From Capitella teleta (Eukaryota > Annelida > Polychaeta > Capitellidae), in assembly GCA_000328365.1 (NCBI GenBank), contig KB300602.1, positions 164,577-228,576 on the forward strand: 64,000 nt of DNA, written 5' to 3'. Within the stretch, counting starts at the first letter, position 1, and the number at the start of each line of letters is the position of its first letter. Shown piece after piece: positions 27,195 through 39,342 of this stretch. Position numbers and translations under genes: made by a program. The notes below the pieces were generated by a model. That model ran no database searches and was not told the DNA's origin. It worked only from the letters and a program-made list of their open reading frames with translations.

Positions 27195-27345
27195 TTGCGA
27201 TATCGCGTTTGGCTGCCATAGTGAGCGATAAATGGGCATTATTCGCTGTTGCTTCCATGATGAATGCCCGGATGTTCGCCCTTTTATATCGAAATCGACA
27301 AAAAGCGGAAGTGTCATGCATATTCATGAGCTCATTAGTCAATGC
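27195..27345 (+). promoter_or_regulatory. paralogous noncoding block A, Evx-a side
   Basis: About 150 bp match 43150-43320 in direct orientation at moderate identity. The core is GTGAGCGATAAATGGGCATT, followed by ATTCGC, GATGCCCGGATG, a CGAAATCGACAA word and CATATTCATGAG. It includes one TGRGCGATAWW motif (27222-27232). No conserved frame is evident. A role as an Evx regulatory element is inferred from duplication together with the gene. Confidence 0.6.
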
Positions 27346-28229
27346 ATCATCTGAGGAGGACTAGTTTTTTTTTTTATCGCTTTGATTGAGTTTTGTTTGT
27401 GTTCAGCTGCTTCGAGTGATATTGTCATAACGGCAGCCGATGTTGTGATTTGCAACACGGAGGCCGACTTCTCTGGAGATATAAAACATACACGAAAAAT
27501 AATGAACTCTGAACTTCACTTTTATTCACTTCAATTTGGATTTCATATATTACAAGTAATCAAATCGAACGATTTTCTTCTATTTATTTGTTTTCATCAT
27601 CTCCGAATCATCTCAATTGAGTGGCTCTCCTACTTGTATTGTCTTGCAGTTCTATCATTGTCATCTTTACTATCGATCCGAATAATTAAAAGTATTTTTC
27701 ACTAACACCCACCAACATTCAGCAATTTGCTATAGACAAGCAACTAAAACTCACTGAATTATTATTAATGATTTACACACAACATGATTAAACTGAATTT
27801 ATGGAACTAATTTATTCTTATTTTTTTAATTTTTTTTTTTTTATAGTAAACTTGATGGATTGAATTGTTTCATGAGTCTTCGTGGCATGAGGAATAAAAC
27901 TCGTGGAATCGATCGTATGTGGACTTTGAAGTGAATGTTCGAATCGGAGTGAGAGTACTCGCCATCCGACTGCTGAATGTCTCATCGGCGGGTTCAGTGC
28001 TTTAGTCTATATGTACACATACTTCATCTGCTGAACATGTGAGGTGCATGCTGTTGCTATATGTCCTGCATATTTTCACGCAATAGAGATTTCCAATTAC
28101 GCAACCAGATCGGACGAACCCACACCGTCGAAAAAAAGTTCAGAACGGTTAATCGGCGGCGCTACTCAAGATGCACACGCAGTATAATGCAATCAAACAC
28201 GTACTATAGCTCAACTTAATGAATCAACG

Positions 28230-28345
28230 AAGTGGATATTGCGTATGATCAAGCCGTCCATTATGAACAATGAAAGTCCGGAGTGTGACGTCACAACGTT
28301 CAACAACTTTATCAGGGATGATGTATGACGTCATAAATTATGAAA
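28230..28345 (+). promoter_or_regulatory. paralogous noncoding block Z, Evx-a side
   Basis: About 100 bp match 41960-42060 in direct orientation, with words such as GATTGCG/ATTGCGC, ATGATCA, TTCATTATGAA and GTGTGACGTCACA. Identity is moderate with small gaps. It holds two TGACGTCA palindromes (28286-28293, 28326-28333). Relative to block A its order is swapped between the two units. Confidence 0.55.
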
Positions 28346-29057
28346 ACGGATTCTAATGAAGTTCTTTTGAATGAACTCACACGGAGCAGTATATTTATAA
28401 ATATATAGAAAGATCCTGGTGTGGAATGACCCCAAAAAAATTATGTAACCCCAAAAGAGGGGTAACATGCCCCTGTACTTTGATCATTATGTATGCTGCC
28501 TCCCACCTGAACACTGGCTAGATAACTTGGCAAAAGACCAATACTTTTGACTATTACGTAAGACTTTCTAGAGTTGAACGAACTGTCAGTTTTAATTAGT
28601 TATCAGCATGGAATCAGAAAATTCTGATCAAAGTGTGTAGCCCTCCTCTTGAGCAGTGAAATGCACAAAGGTTTTATGAATTATACAGTTACTAGACATT
28701 GCAACACTGGGCGAACAAGTAATGTTAGTAAACATACATCAATTATGCATGTGATTTGCATGCATAATGAATACGTGTACATAAAACGGCCAATGTTTGA
28801 TGGTAACTTTTGAGTTCACAAGCAGGATTTGTTTGGTGTCATAATCATATTGATCGAAGAAAAAAAAAATCTTGGGATTCATTTTATGCATTTACTTCAC
28901 ATAGATTTCCATTCGTCTGGATTGCTTTGAGGTATAATAAGTTAATTTTTAATTAGGATAATGATTCAGAAAATAATAATTTCTAATTATGGTTATGATA
29001 GCTTTATATACTAGTACTTTTATACAGTTTTTTCTACGCATCTAGATACACGCGTAC

Positions 29058-29552
29058 TTAGAATGATAACACGCGGTAATGGAGTGAGCTGAGAGCAGCT
29101 AATGAATTTATGGAGCACCCTGTACTCAGGAAGCATAGAGCGGCTGTGTGACGTCATTCAATTTCAATTACAATCATGATAAACATTTTCTTCCGGGAAA
29201 GCGCTGTCGATGTATTTTATCAAATTCAAACCAGAAAGAAATAAACCGATCCTGACAGCATGCATAATGCTAATGTGCTTTTATGATTTATCCATCTCTT
29301 TTCTATTTGATTTATCCATTTCTTTCAAGAGCCACGTCCAGTCTGATAGCGAAATGAAAGCGTTGATTTCTCCGCTATTGCTAAGCTAATGGAGTAGGCA
29401 GTGTATTATCGCCCACTGCTGAATCGTTGCAACCGGATGCTGTGACAATGCTTTCAACCGTATGGATGTGCACTTGAAACATGTTGTGACAGTTGAACAT
29501 CATTATATGACCACGTGATGCATCGCCTGCTCTCAGAACTCCGCGATTTGCA
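29058..29552 (+). promoter_or_regulatory. paralogous noncoding block B, Evx-a side (about 99% identical)
   Basis: About 490 bp match 43572-44075 in inverted orientation with only a handful of substitutions and two short indels. It contains TGACGTCA (29149-29156) and a TGRGCGATAWW motif (29406-29415, minus). It also holds AT-rich homeobox-like words and GACCACGTGATGCATC. Short ORFs on both strands are not convincing as exons. Identity this high between noncoding copies suggests gene conversion or very strong constraint. Confidence 0.75.
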
Positions 29553-30333
29553 GATCAAAAGCGGAGAAGAGAGTGTTTGTTGTAGAAACAGAAGAATTAT
29601 TCTGCTGTCGTCGGCATTAATCCAGGAGTATTTATGTTTCGCACTTGATGCATCAACCTTCGCCCTAAGTGCAATGCAATTGAGTTTATGTAACTCTATT
29701 GAAAGCATAATTCCGTCTTAATTTTGTGTTTATGCAAGCCTATGTCACGGGGCCAGGGGCGTGGACTTAAAATAATTTCAAGAATGTCTCTAAGGACAAA
29801 TAACAAAAACCCAAATAATCTTAGATTAAGAGCTCTGTTGACAAATTATGCATGCTTAGATGTGCTCAAGTGCTTGAGTAAGATGTTTGCAACATTGAGA
29901 CTTGCACGAGGCTGAGATACGGGATGCATCATGGAAGGTTATTGCTGTGATTAATTGCTATGCACCGCACGCTGTATATATTACACACCACAGACATCCA
30001 CCGTCTTGTACAAGGTCCATGAGGCTAACTTATTAGGCGCATCATGATACCTAGGAGCATTCCATATGACATGCATCCAATTCAGGAGTATTTGTATCTG
30101 ATGACATTGACATTTGGATGTGGCGGGCAGTGCGCTTGCAAACACGTCCATCATTCCAAAAGCACTTGAGCCCCACTGCCGTCGCGAACAAAACCTGTGC
30201 ACCTCCAATTGCCACGCTGAAGAGAACGCTGCTCAATTAAGCGGCGTTAAATCGTTCCCGTGGGTGCTATAGCAACGGAGTGTGTTGCCAGGCGATAAGA
30301 TGTCTTCATTTACCTCGCTGACTGATGGCTGTG

Positions 30334-30530
30334 AATCCCTACACCGAGCCGCTTCACTCAGCACTGACGGCGGAGATCCTTGCGCTTGACAAAATAGTTC
30401 TTGGGATCAAGTGACGTTGGTTGCCGGGCGACGAAAGTCATTCTCCCACGTGATTACCGCTCAACGAAGAGCGATGAATGGCTTGAATTATTCACGAAGT
30501 GAGCGAATTGGGGAGATGTTGCGGGTTTTT
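30334..30530 (+). promoter_or_regulatory. paralogous noncoding block D, Evx-a side
   Basis: About 170-200 bp match 45031-45235 in direct orientation at roughly 95% over the core. Shared words include GCCGCTTCACTCAGCACTGA, CAAAATAGTTCTTGGGATCA and CACGTGATTACC. No coding frame is apparent. Confidence 0.75.
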
Positions 30531-31159
30531 TAGGGAATCAGTTTTTCCAAATTCCATTCTGTCTCCCATCTTCTTCTTTTTTTTTTTTCTATTTTGGTAG
30601 ATTTTTTTTCTGAGTTCAGATAGGTAGCCAATTGATTGATTAATCAATTGATTCCATCGACCGGAACCGGATATGCTTAATAACAGGATCAGTGGACGCG
30701 GCAGAAGGCAAATGACGTCATTATGCCATGGTTGCCAAAAGCGATGTCGCTGTGCTTTTATGGAACGCCAGAAGGGGTGGTGATGCGCTTGTCATTTCTC
30801 CATTATGACATGAGCAATGAGTGAGCTGAAGGCCTAAAAATTATAACACGAAATGAACGATTTCGGAGGAATTAAAATAAAATAAAAATTGAAATAAAGA
30901 GAGAGAGATAGAAACATAATTCCTGTATGCTGTCAAAATCCCTGTTTACTCAACACGACTCTGACGAAAATGAATGACTTAAACCCGTGTTAGACGTAGT
31001 AAATCAAGTAGTCAGCGAACATTACATAACAAATTGCACAAACAATTGAAAATATAAATTATGACAAATATATCGAATAAGATTATCTCCAAATCATGAC
31101 ACCAAATCCTCCGACTGCACGGACAATGCATCTCTGGAAATGAACCAATTTGATAACAT

Positions 31160-31365
31160 CATCGGTGAGATAATTATACCTTGATTAGGCAATTATCTAC
31201 AATGTAATTTGAAACATTAACTCGTAGAACACTTTTCCACAAAACACGGGTCTTAACTGAATGAATTATCAACGACGTTCTCCTCGAATACAAAATTATG
31301 TATATAGCGTGGTCCACAGTATCAAACGCGTTTGACAAATCTAGAAATAATAGCATTGAGGCCAT
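31160..31365 (-). mobile_element. LINE reverse transcriptase fragment
   Basis: A 63-codon minus-strand frame contains LLFLDLSNAFDTVDH, the conserved reverse transcriptase block of non-LTR retrotransposons. The following residues do not keep the family pattern well. It is a short, isolated, decayed piece with no endonuclease or YADD motif nearby. Confidence 0.55.
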
Positions 31366-32427
31366 CTGTCAGTGGATATATACTAATGATTTGTGATGCA
31401 CGCGTGGTGCCTGCAGCCGTCCATCATCACCTGTGATCACGTGATCATCACAGTGTTTGGGGCCTGAGGGATCATCGTAATTATACCTGCAGTATAGAGT
31501 TGTTACCTTGCTTAATGTTTCCATCATCTGTCCGTGCTTGGTCGGCGGACATTTGAAACTTTCAAGTAATTACTTCATTTACTTGCGAATTCATGACTTG
31601 CACAGCGGGCGATTCACTGAATGCTCGTCTAGCTGCCTGCTGAGTCATAGAGTGCTTCTGATATAACAAAAGATGCTTCATTATTATTCATGTTGTATCG
31701 CTATATTGAGTTCAATGATTCTCGTCGTATTCTATACATAACAATTATTCTTCTTTTAACCCATAATTCACTGCGTAGTATTCAAACGCATATAGTTATG
31801 AAACAACCTTCGAATCAGCTGGCAACACAGTATAGTTGTACATAAATTTAATACAGGGTGGCTCACGTATTAGCAACCCCACAATGACTGATCCCACTCT
31901 CCATCCACACAACTCTCGACTCAGCATCCTCATCCAACTCAGCCTCCCACATTCCGCTCCCTCTTCATCTCCCCTTCCTCCATGATTGACGGAGATAAGT
32001 TTGTCGCGAGCCAAGTGATGAAGTGTGTCTCGAGAGCCAGAAGCAGCAGCAGGAGGACTAGCAAGTAATTACTTGCAAGAGGGTCATCACACAGCCATAC
32101 CATCAATAAATAATGAGTACAGGGCATCATTTTGGCTTTTGGCTGCGGGAGGGTCGACACCCTTGCGTCGTTACACCGTGCAGACCCTCAGGGCCGATTC
32201 GTCATTTAGAACTCAAAGAAAATGATGGAAACGAAATGCATTGGGAAGAGGGAGGCGGGACTGGCGCACTTTTGGGCGGGTAGGGAGGGGATTATAAATT
32301 ATACTGTATATAATAACATTGAATTGCATCATCGTAAACTTGAGGGCTGTAATTAAAGGGCTGGTTTTTCCAGGGAGCTGATTTTCGTAATGATATCCAT
32401 CTGCGCGCGTTGTTTGTGTTCTGTTTG

Positions 32428-33340
32428 GGGACCTCGCTACGTCATTAGCCACTTTGATGACGTCACAGAACAGAACAGACGCGGAGATCGCTGCTGATGC
32501 AAGAGTCCTGGGATTTGAGACTGCAGGGAATCCAGATATATTTGTTGCTGAGCAACGCGTCTGCGGAGGGATATCACTGATGTCAATCTACGCATGCGTC
32601 ACTTTAAAGGGTCAGGGGTCATCTGCGCTGTAGATCGGCTGTTAATAGATGAGAATCGAAGGATCATCGGTCGAGTTCACCCGTGAATATCAATGAGGCA
32701 GAATTTGACATCGACAGAGATATTTCTATAACAGTCAATTGTGTGAAATGATAACTACATTCTGATTGGTGAATGGTTGCTAGCCAACGCAACTAATTTC
32801 ACACTCTTGCTGCATTTGATTCAACCGGTTGATATATTTTCATAGTACATAACTATAGAATGCTGTGAATATTCTTACCTATGAACTACAATTGTAATCT
32901 ACACATTATTGTTTGGGCTCACGTGTCAGCAGTTAGAGCTATCATTTAGCAGGACGACGCGCACTTAACAATTAAACACTGAAGTTTATGCGACGGAATG
33001 AACACCGCGAAGGTTGCCTGTGGGGGTCGATCAATCCCCCCTCCCCCCAATTCCTGCTCCTCCGCGGGGGCCGCAATCCGAATTGGTTACTTATCATTCA
33101 ATCACGACTGGCCAATGCAATCTAAGCACTGTCCATTTCGCAGTGTTCATTAAGAAAGTAAATCGCTGTCGATCTCGGATTTTCGTAATTGAGTCGCCCG
33201 ATAGCATCTCCCGGCAATTTCAGCAAGCGCTCCTTTGGGGCAACGCTGGGGGCACATGAATACTCATCATGACATAGAAACCCGCTTCGGTCAGATAGTT
33301 GCCTAGCAACCGTTGCTATGATGACATCGAATGTTGATGG
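32428..33340 (+). promoter_or_regulatory. paralogous noncoding block E, Evx-a side
   Basis: Two conserved parts (about 32428-32670 and 33130-33340) match 47560-47765 and 46905-47060 in inverted orientation. Shared words include CGCTACGTCATT, GATGACGTCA, GCGGAGATCGCTGCTGATGC, CGCATGCGTCACTTTAAAGG and CCGTTGCTA next to GTTTCTATGTC. Identity is clearly lower than in blocks B and C, and the middle is not conserved. Confidence 0.65.
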
Positions 33341-33407
33341 ACGAGATGGACAATTTGGGTGTCTTGATGGTGTATGGGGCATCGCTTCTTATATTCCTTT
33401 TTAAAAG

Positions 33408-33882
33408 GTGATTGTTGCTCTTGACGTCACGCGATCTGTTGATGTATAGCAGGGGGTTAAGTGGGCGATATTGAACGATGATCCGAGCAGTAAGGGTGCG
33501 TGCGCAGATTGTACATGAAATCGCTGCTTTCCATGCGGACGACGATCATTCGCTGTCTGAGCATCGCTTCTTTGTTGAGGCAAAGAATGCCTCTTCGCCG
33601 ATCGATGCCTTCATCGCCACGGTGCGTGATCTCTAATTGATCCTCGGATGCTGCTCTCGCGGTGTCCATGTCGTGGTCAGCATGCTGTCCATTTCATCCG
33701 CCAACGAGGTCATCGCATCACAGGTCAGCGTTTACCACACCCCAAGCTGAGCTGCCTAAATCTTCACCGGAGGAGGTTAAATTGTGGTGCAGTGGAATCT
33801 ATGCTCGCGAAATCGCAGCACCCAGGATCGACTGTTGCAGCATTCAACAGTCATGGCATTTTATTAATCATTCGTAACAAAA
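33408..33882 (+). promoter_or_regulatory. paralogous block C, Evx-a side (about 99% identical)
   Basis: About 475 bp match 48648-49125 in inverted orientation with about four differences. A TGACGTCA (33422-33429) and a TGGGCGATATT motif (33462-33472) are included. The T/C change at one end removes the CRE palindrome from the partner copy. Both strands carry open frames (70 codons on minus starting MDTARA; about 100 on plus). One difference alters the minus frame (Ser to Phe), and no splice signals or codon pattern favour coding. I treat it as noncoding but cannot exclude a small protein or RNA. Confidence 0.7.
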
Positions 33883-34979
33883 CACTCTGCGCCGATGCTC
33901 AATGGCACGCATGCGCAAAGACTCCAATGGCAGGATCTTCAATAAAAGGCACTTTGCGTTGAGCCTCATTGAGGCCATTCACAGCGCTGCAGGGTCGAGA
34001 ATGTATGCAGTCACGATATAACAGAAACAGAAAGCAAAGGGAAGGGAAGAGGAGCTGGTGGGGGTGGAGGAGGTGGAGGAGGAGAACATCCTGGAAGGGA
34101 AAGAAGATATCATACGTAGATGCGTACAATATCCAGAAGAATGTATATAAACACCGACGAGTGAAAATGCACCGGCTATTATTATATGTTAAATCTTTGC
34201 ACTGTAGTTTCAGCAGTTTGCTTTCGGTCGTTGATCCTAATGCTTCATGTAATGATGGTCTCTAATCAGGTGACAGCTTTTCAATTATGCACGTGATACA
34301 CAAATGGACCATGTCGGCCTCATTATTCTAAACATCTTCACAAGAACCAACCTCTTCCTCCCGAGATACTCGATCTATAAATACTTCAAGGATGGTAAAA
34401 AGGTTACAGGCGATAATTCTCCCTCGAGATTTGAAAGCTCAGGTTTTATGACAAACCAGGTGTGTGGTGCTACCTGTTATCGGCGCTAATGAGGGCTCTG
34501 GTTTTGAGGCAATTTATTTTGAAAACTATCTGTGATGTTCATAAATGTTAGCTTGTCTTTGTGTACGCTTTATAAGATTTTAGACAAAATTGTTCGTGTT
34601 TACAGTACATTGTGAAATGTAGACGCGCGAAAAAGCAACTTGAAGGTCATAGGTCATTGTAATATTTGTCTTTCACTCAATTGTAATTTAATAATTTATA
34701 TTAACTTATAGATATAGATGATTTGGAGGAAGAGTATAGAGGAAATGAACTATGTTTTAAGTGCATGCTTACAGGGTGGCCCAAACAGTAGCTTATCGGT
34801 CCCATGTTAAATTTTCAAGAAGAACAGCAAAAAGTTATAAAACTGCGCTAAAGTTACTAGCGAGGCATGAACCCCTGAACGAAGTATCAAATATTCGATA
34901 CCAGCTTACCGAATATCCTTGACAATCACCAGCATTACCTGAATTTACCTGAACCGTGGACAAGCCACGGTTCAAAAGG
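33883..34979. other. spacer between block C and the LINE, no gene seen
   Basis: A GGA/GAG-rich tract lies at about 34030-34090. Short ORFs have no support. From about 34765 the DNA may be the 3' untranslated end of the adjacent LINE. Confidence 0.45.
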
Positions 34980-35885
34980 GCAGAGGCTTATAGCCTATCG
35001 CTGGCCCTCTCTCCGAAAGTAATTGTCTTCTTAAAATTCAATACAGTGTTGCATAGCGCTGCGCAGGGCGGTAAAGCATTAAAGCTATCAACTGCTCTGT
35101 TTGAGAAGAAGAACTTTCTTGAGTCCAGCCTGGAGTGCCTTTTCCTCAGTTTCAGGGCATGTCCTCTGGTTCGGTTGTTGGCTCCGGCCAGGTCGAAGAA
35201 GTGACTGGGGTTCACACACTCTAGGCCTTTTATGATCTTGAACGCCTCAATCTTATCTCCGCGCCGGCGTCTCTCCTCCAGTGTTGTCAGGTGGAGCCTC
35301 CTGATCCGCTCCTCGTAGCTTAGGTCTCTGAAGCCCTGAATCATCTTTGTTGCTCGCCTCTGTACACTCTCTAAAAGTTCGACGTCCTTCTTTAGCCAGG
35401 GGGACCATGCTTGCACCGCGTACTCTAAGTGTGGGCGGACCAACTGCATGTAGAGCTTTCTCATTACCCTGGGGGACTTGTTATTTATGTTACGGTAGAC
35501 CATACCTAATACTCTATTGGCCTTCTTTGCCGCTGTTATGCACTGTTTTTCTTGGTTTTAGGTTATTACTGATAACCACTCCTAGGTCCCTGGTACTCTC
35601 CACGCCTTTCAGGGCTAAGCCAAACATTGAGTAGGTGTGTTGAGGGTTGTTGTAACCAAAATGTATAGTGGCACATTTAGTGACGTTAAATAACATTTGT
35701 TTACCATCTGTCCTTCAGCCACTCCACTATCCATTTATAGATGGCTCCTTCTATGCCGTGGGCTCTCAGCTTTGCAGCGAGTCTTTGATGAGGTACTTTA
35801 TCAAAAGCCTTTGCAAAATCTAGATATATGGCGTCCACACCAAATCCTTCATCCACAAAGCGGGTTACGTCTTACGTCTACCAGA
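34980..35885 (-). mobile_element. truncated jockey/CR1-like LINE with internal deletion
   Basis: Read on the minus strand, the order is YLDFAKAFDKVPHQ and AAKLRAHGIEGAIYKWI (reverse transcriptase, near 35860-35740). Next comes an abrupt join to FNVTKCATIHFGY, GVESTRDLGVVI, then MRKLYMQLVRPHLEYAVQAW and RIRRLHLTTLEERRRRGD. This is the usual C-terminal reverse transcriptase and thumb region of jockey/CR1-type elements. The catalytic YADD block between the two parts is missing, and frames change between 35520 and 35700. The N-terminal endonuclease is absent. It is a dead 5'-truncated copy lying between the two Evx units. Confidence 0.85.
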
Positions 35886-38344
35886 TAGAAGATATAATGT
35901 AACTGAAAATGATTGATAAGTCATACATAGTGCCTCAAACACCTTGTCTCAATGAAATATCAACATATAGAGTATTGCATTCCATAATAATAACCATTTA
36001 TTCATAACACAAGGTTATAGATCAGGAAAAACAAAAACAAAAAAACTATACTTCTGAGCTATATGATAGTATATCAGCATAAGTATATGATTATAATTTG
36101 ATAATCTGAAGCATATAACACATACAATCTGAAAGTCAGGAAAACTTTTTATATCACAGCTCACATGACAGGGATTCGTCTTGTTTTGGTCGATTCGTTG
36201 TACAAATATGGGGCAATAAAGCAATGATTCGGGCTTTCCGTCTCACGGGAACCATGCTCCACTCAGCAACCTTCTATCTCATAAACGCAAAACCTTTCAT
36301 CACCGTGATTCATGCCACAGACGACTACATCAAGCAAATGTGCACATCTAGAAAATGGAAAATATTCCCAACTCAAATCGGGCATTAGATTGATGTTTAT
36401 GCATGGCTTCAATGGTCCAGACTATCTCTATAACAAATTATATTATAATGGTGTATAAGTTATATAGCACACTGTCAGCAGCAGTATCTTGCTTATATTG
36501 CTCCGAGAGATGATCAAATGCACTCACTATAGTGCTAAGTACTTTTCGTGAGAAGACAATCAGCTTAAGCATGCAATGCATGTTCGCACCGAATTTGGCA
36601 TCGTTAAAAGTTCTGTCAACATTATTGTTCTCCTTCTTTGAATTGCGCTCTGGCCATATACTGGTACACAAGTGGTCGCTGCGGCTTTAGTGTACTTCCA
36701 TGCATATTATATGCTCATATACTTGCATTAGCCATACACCTGTTCTTCCTCACTTTGTTTCTCTTCAATTGTTCCCCTTTCGTTCGTGTATTTTTCTTCA
36801 TAATTACATATCTTATTCTGTTTGTTTGTTCATGACTATGCATGTGTAATTCACTATAATCTGTTCTTATACCGATTCAAACACTCCAAGCTTGACTCGT
36901 TGCGTTGACTGCGACTTTTTGTCGCTCTTTCTTTTTCCGTGGGAGTATTTTATGAGCTGTTGTAAAAGCCTCATTTGCTCTATTATGACACAAAAGGTCT
37001 TCTTTGATCGGCCGTCATGACTCCATTCGAGTCAAAATAAAATCATTCACCTCATGGTTTTATGTCAGTTGGATATTGTAAGGTCATAGGTCATTAGTGA
37101 ACGGTCATAAGATATAGGGATGCCGTCGATAGCTGTCACGAATTTGAAATCTCAATTGAGTAGGCGGGAGGAGGTGGGAGAGGAGGAGGAGGAGAAGGAG
37201 GAGGTGGAGGTTGCGGAGCGGGTGGAGGAGGTGGAGGAGGAATTGGGATAACTCGATGGACGTGAAAGTGATTACCCCCTATGTGTTAAGAGACTTCAAA
37301 GTAAATTAAAACAAAACATTTATTCATATCTTTACTATAGAATACATGTTATTGCATTACCTGCATGATACAAATGAAAATATAATTACCCTAAATGCCA
37401 CCGCATCTTGGAAGAAAAGGAAAACAAATCACAAAAAGTGTAATTCAAACTTTTAGAATAATTAAAATTTCGCAAAAAATGAACAATCACAAAACCGGAA
37501 AGACAGCCACGCAAGCTGAACGCTTCGTGGGAGGTCATAAAAAGATACATTTATTGGATCCGCGGTAAAAGATCAAAGGACGCGAGTAAACTGAAGCAAG
37601 CAACGTCATCAACATAATACTTAAACGGAATTATCGTAAAAGTTGAACTTGGTTCTGACTGCTAACGAGTATCTGTCAGCAAATGTACGCGATGAACCTA
37701 GCTATAAGTAACCTTGACAGAATTGTAAAGATTTCTTTTGATCCCTTATTTGGTATAATAAAGTTTTATTATTAATCTAATAAGTGTATATCTATGCAAA
37801 CATTCCTCTTTTCAGAGCTAAAAATATAAAATTCTTCCTCATTCATTTGTTATGATAATAAAATCACGATTATCTAATTCCGTACGTACATTAAACTTGC
37901 TACAGTGATATAATCTACATACAACATTATCTTAACCATAATTCATATAATACCGAAGGTTATGCAATCACACGCTTTATGCGTACCTCTGATGTACAAG
38001 GCTAACCAGTATATTTTAAACTGAGTTTATAGTACACTTCCACTGAATCATTAATGACTTTATATACAACCACAGAAGATTGTCGTCAGAGCTTCGCTCG
38101 TTTACAACCGGATTCAAATTCATTGCTCTGATCCTAACAATGTTGACACGCCTCGGGGTCACGAAGTGCGTTTGGATCATCGCAAAATCGTACTGAGTGA
38201 TCTCTGCTGTAGTGAAGACCGCAAATGATCATTATTCGGAGCCTTTGATCTTGGGCATGTCGAGTGCTTAAACTGTCAACAGACGTCGCTACCGCCTGTC
38301 ATGTTGCTCATTCATGTCGCATGCTGGCATGACGCCTGTGCATG
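35886..38344. other. intergenic DNA between the two Evx units
   Basis: No gene seen. A purine-rich GGA/GAG tract lies at 37161-37241. The rest is AT-rich without recognised elements. Confidence 0.55.
37161..37241. repeat. purine (GGA/GAG) tract
   Basis: About 80 bp almost purely of A and G on the plus strand with GAGG, GGAG and GGTGGAGG units. Similar tracts occur at 18846-18909, 25052-25080, 34030-34090, 39738-39821, 45655-45715 and 46480-46690. Confidence 0.85.
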
Positions 38345-38530
38345 AGGCATGATTGGGATAACGGCTCAACCCAACCGGTTCGGGTGATGCGGACGCCCGA
38401 ACAGAAGCCCGGGACCAGGGCTTCCCCTACTCTGATCGATTCATCCCAATGGTTCTTTATCATGCTTACTATACCATAGACGGTAGCACACGGCCCCCGG
38501 CCTTGTTGCCCCTCCTAGTTGGGCAGCACT
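38345..38530 (-). repeat. dispersed repeat family R1, copy 1
   Basis: Read on the minus strand it starts GCAGTGCTGCCCAACT. It continues with CTATGGTA, GATAAAGAAC, GGGATGAATCGATCAGAG and AGTAGGGGAAGCCC, and ends GGTTGGGTTGAGCCGTTA and CCTCATGC. The same series of words occurs at 57741-57915 and 63533-63712. It looks like a short interspersed element of roughly 180 bp; no known family name can be given. Confidence 0.7.
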
Positions 38531-39159
38531 GCGAAGTCATCGAATAATCTGTTATTGTACATCAATTATTATTATTTTTGATATGCTATTGTATTAAATA
38601 CATATAGGCTACACAATTATGTAATCGACACCCTTAATTGTTCTTCCCATGATTTCCACGATGACCCGTCTCCTCCTCCTCCTCCTCCTCTTACATCTAA
38701 TCTACCTCCTCTTTCCCTCCTTCCCAACCTGTTTCTCCTCAACCACTTCCTTATCCCGCCTCCTCATTCGATCCCTGCTTTCATCTCATCGTTTTATTAT
38801 CAACTGCTGACAACTAAAGTGCGAATCGCTTTTAGGGAAAATTATCTGCAAAATTATCCATCTCGTCCGTAGGAAGCCTAACACGCGGATTTAAAGACGA
38901 ACTGTTACTCGTCAATTACCATGAAAACCCTCTTAGAATCATGTCTTTGAAGATCTTAACTTAAGTGCATAATTTATGAGTTTTATTCTGGGGACACAGC
39001 CGTCCTGATTGCAATTAGAATGGCGGGCGCTTCTAGTTAATTGTGAATCACTCAATCTTGCGCTCTCAGCCGCGGCAATCGAGCGTGCAGTCAGATATTG
39101 TCATCAAACAACCTTAATTGAAGTGATTGCGTGTTTACAAAGTAAGCCCCACCCATGGA
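38531..39159. other. intergenic DNA upstream of Evx-b
   Basis: A CTC/CCT pyrimidine tract lies at about 38666-38692 and extends, less pure, to 38770. No gene seen. It may hold upstream Evx-b control DNA. Confidence 0.5.
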
Positions 39160-39342
39160 TCAATTTGATCACCTGATTGGTTAGTAGCCTTCATCAATAT
39201 TCATGAGAAGCGTGTTTGATTGGCTGATGAATAATAATGAGGCAAAGCTCCGCCCACCATCTCTCAGCGATAAAGTTGGCCACCTTCTGCCAGAATCTTC
39301 ACTCGCTTCTTCACCTTACTTCGGATTACAACTCAGTTCAAC
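39160..39342 (+). promoter_or_regulatory. Evx-b promoter region
   Basis: Contains GATTGG words near 39172 and 39217 (reverse CCAAT), AATATTCATGAG, a GC box (CTCCGCCCACC near 39249) and CAGCGATAAA near 39266. It ends with the leader CAACTCAGTTCAACATG shared with Evx-a. The same element types occur before Evx-a, but the spacer sequence differs. No clear TATA box. Confidence 0.55.

Noticed and set aside
33648-33962. 104-codon plus-strand frame in block C (and 130 codons in its partner)
   Set aside because: It runs past the conserved block into non-conserved DNA in both copies with different endings, so shared coding is unlikely.
31853-34790. ACAGGGTGGC words near 31853 and 34771 as possible transposon ends
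   Set aside because: No inverted partner or target-site duplication was found for either.
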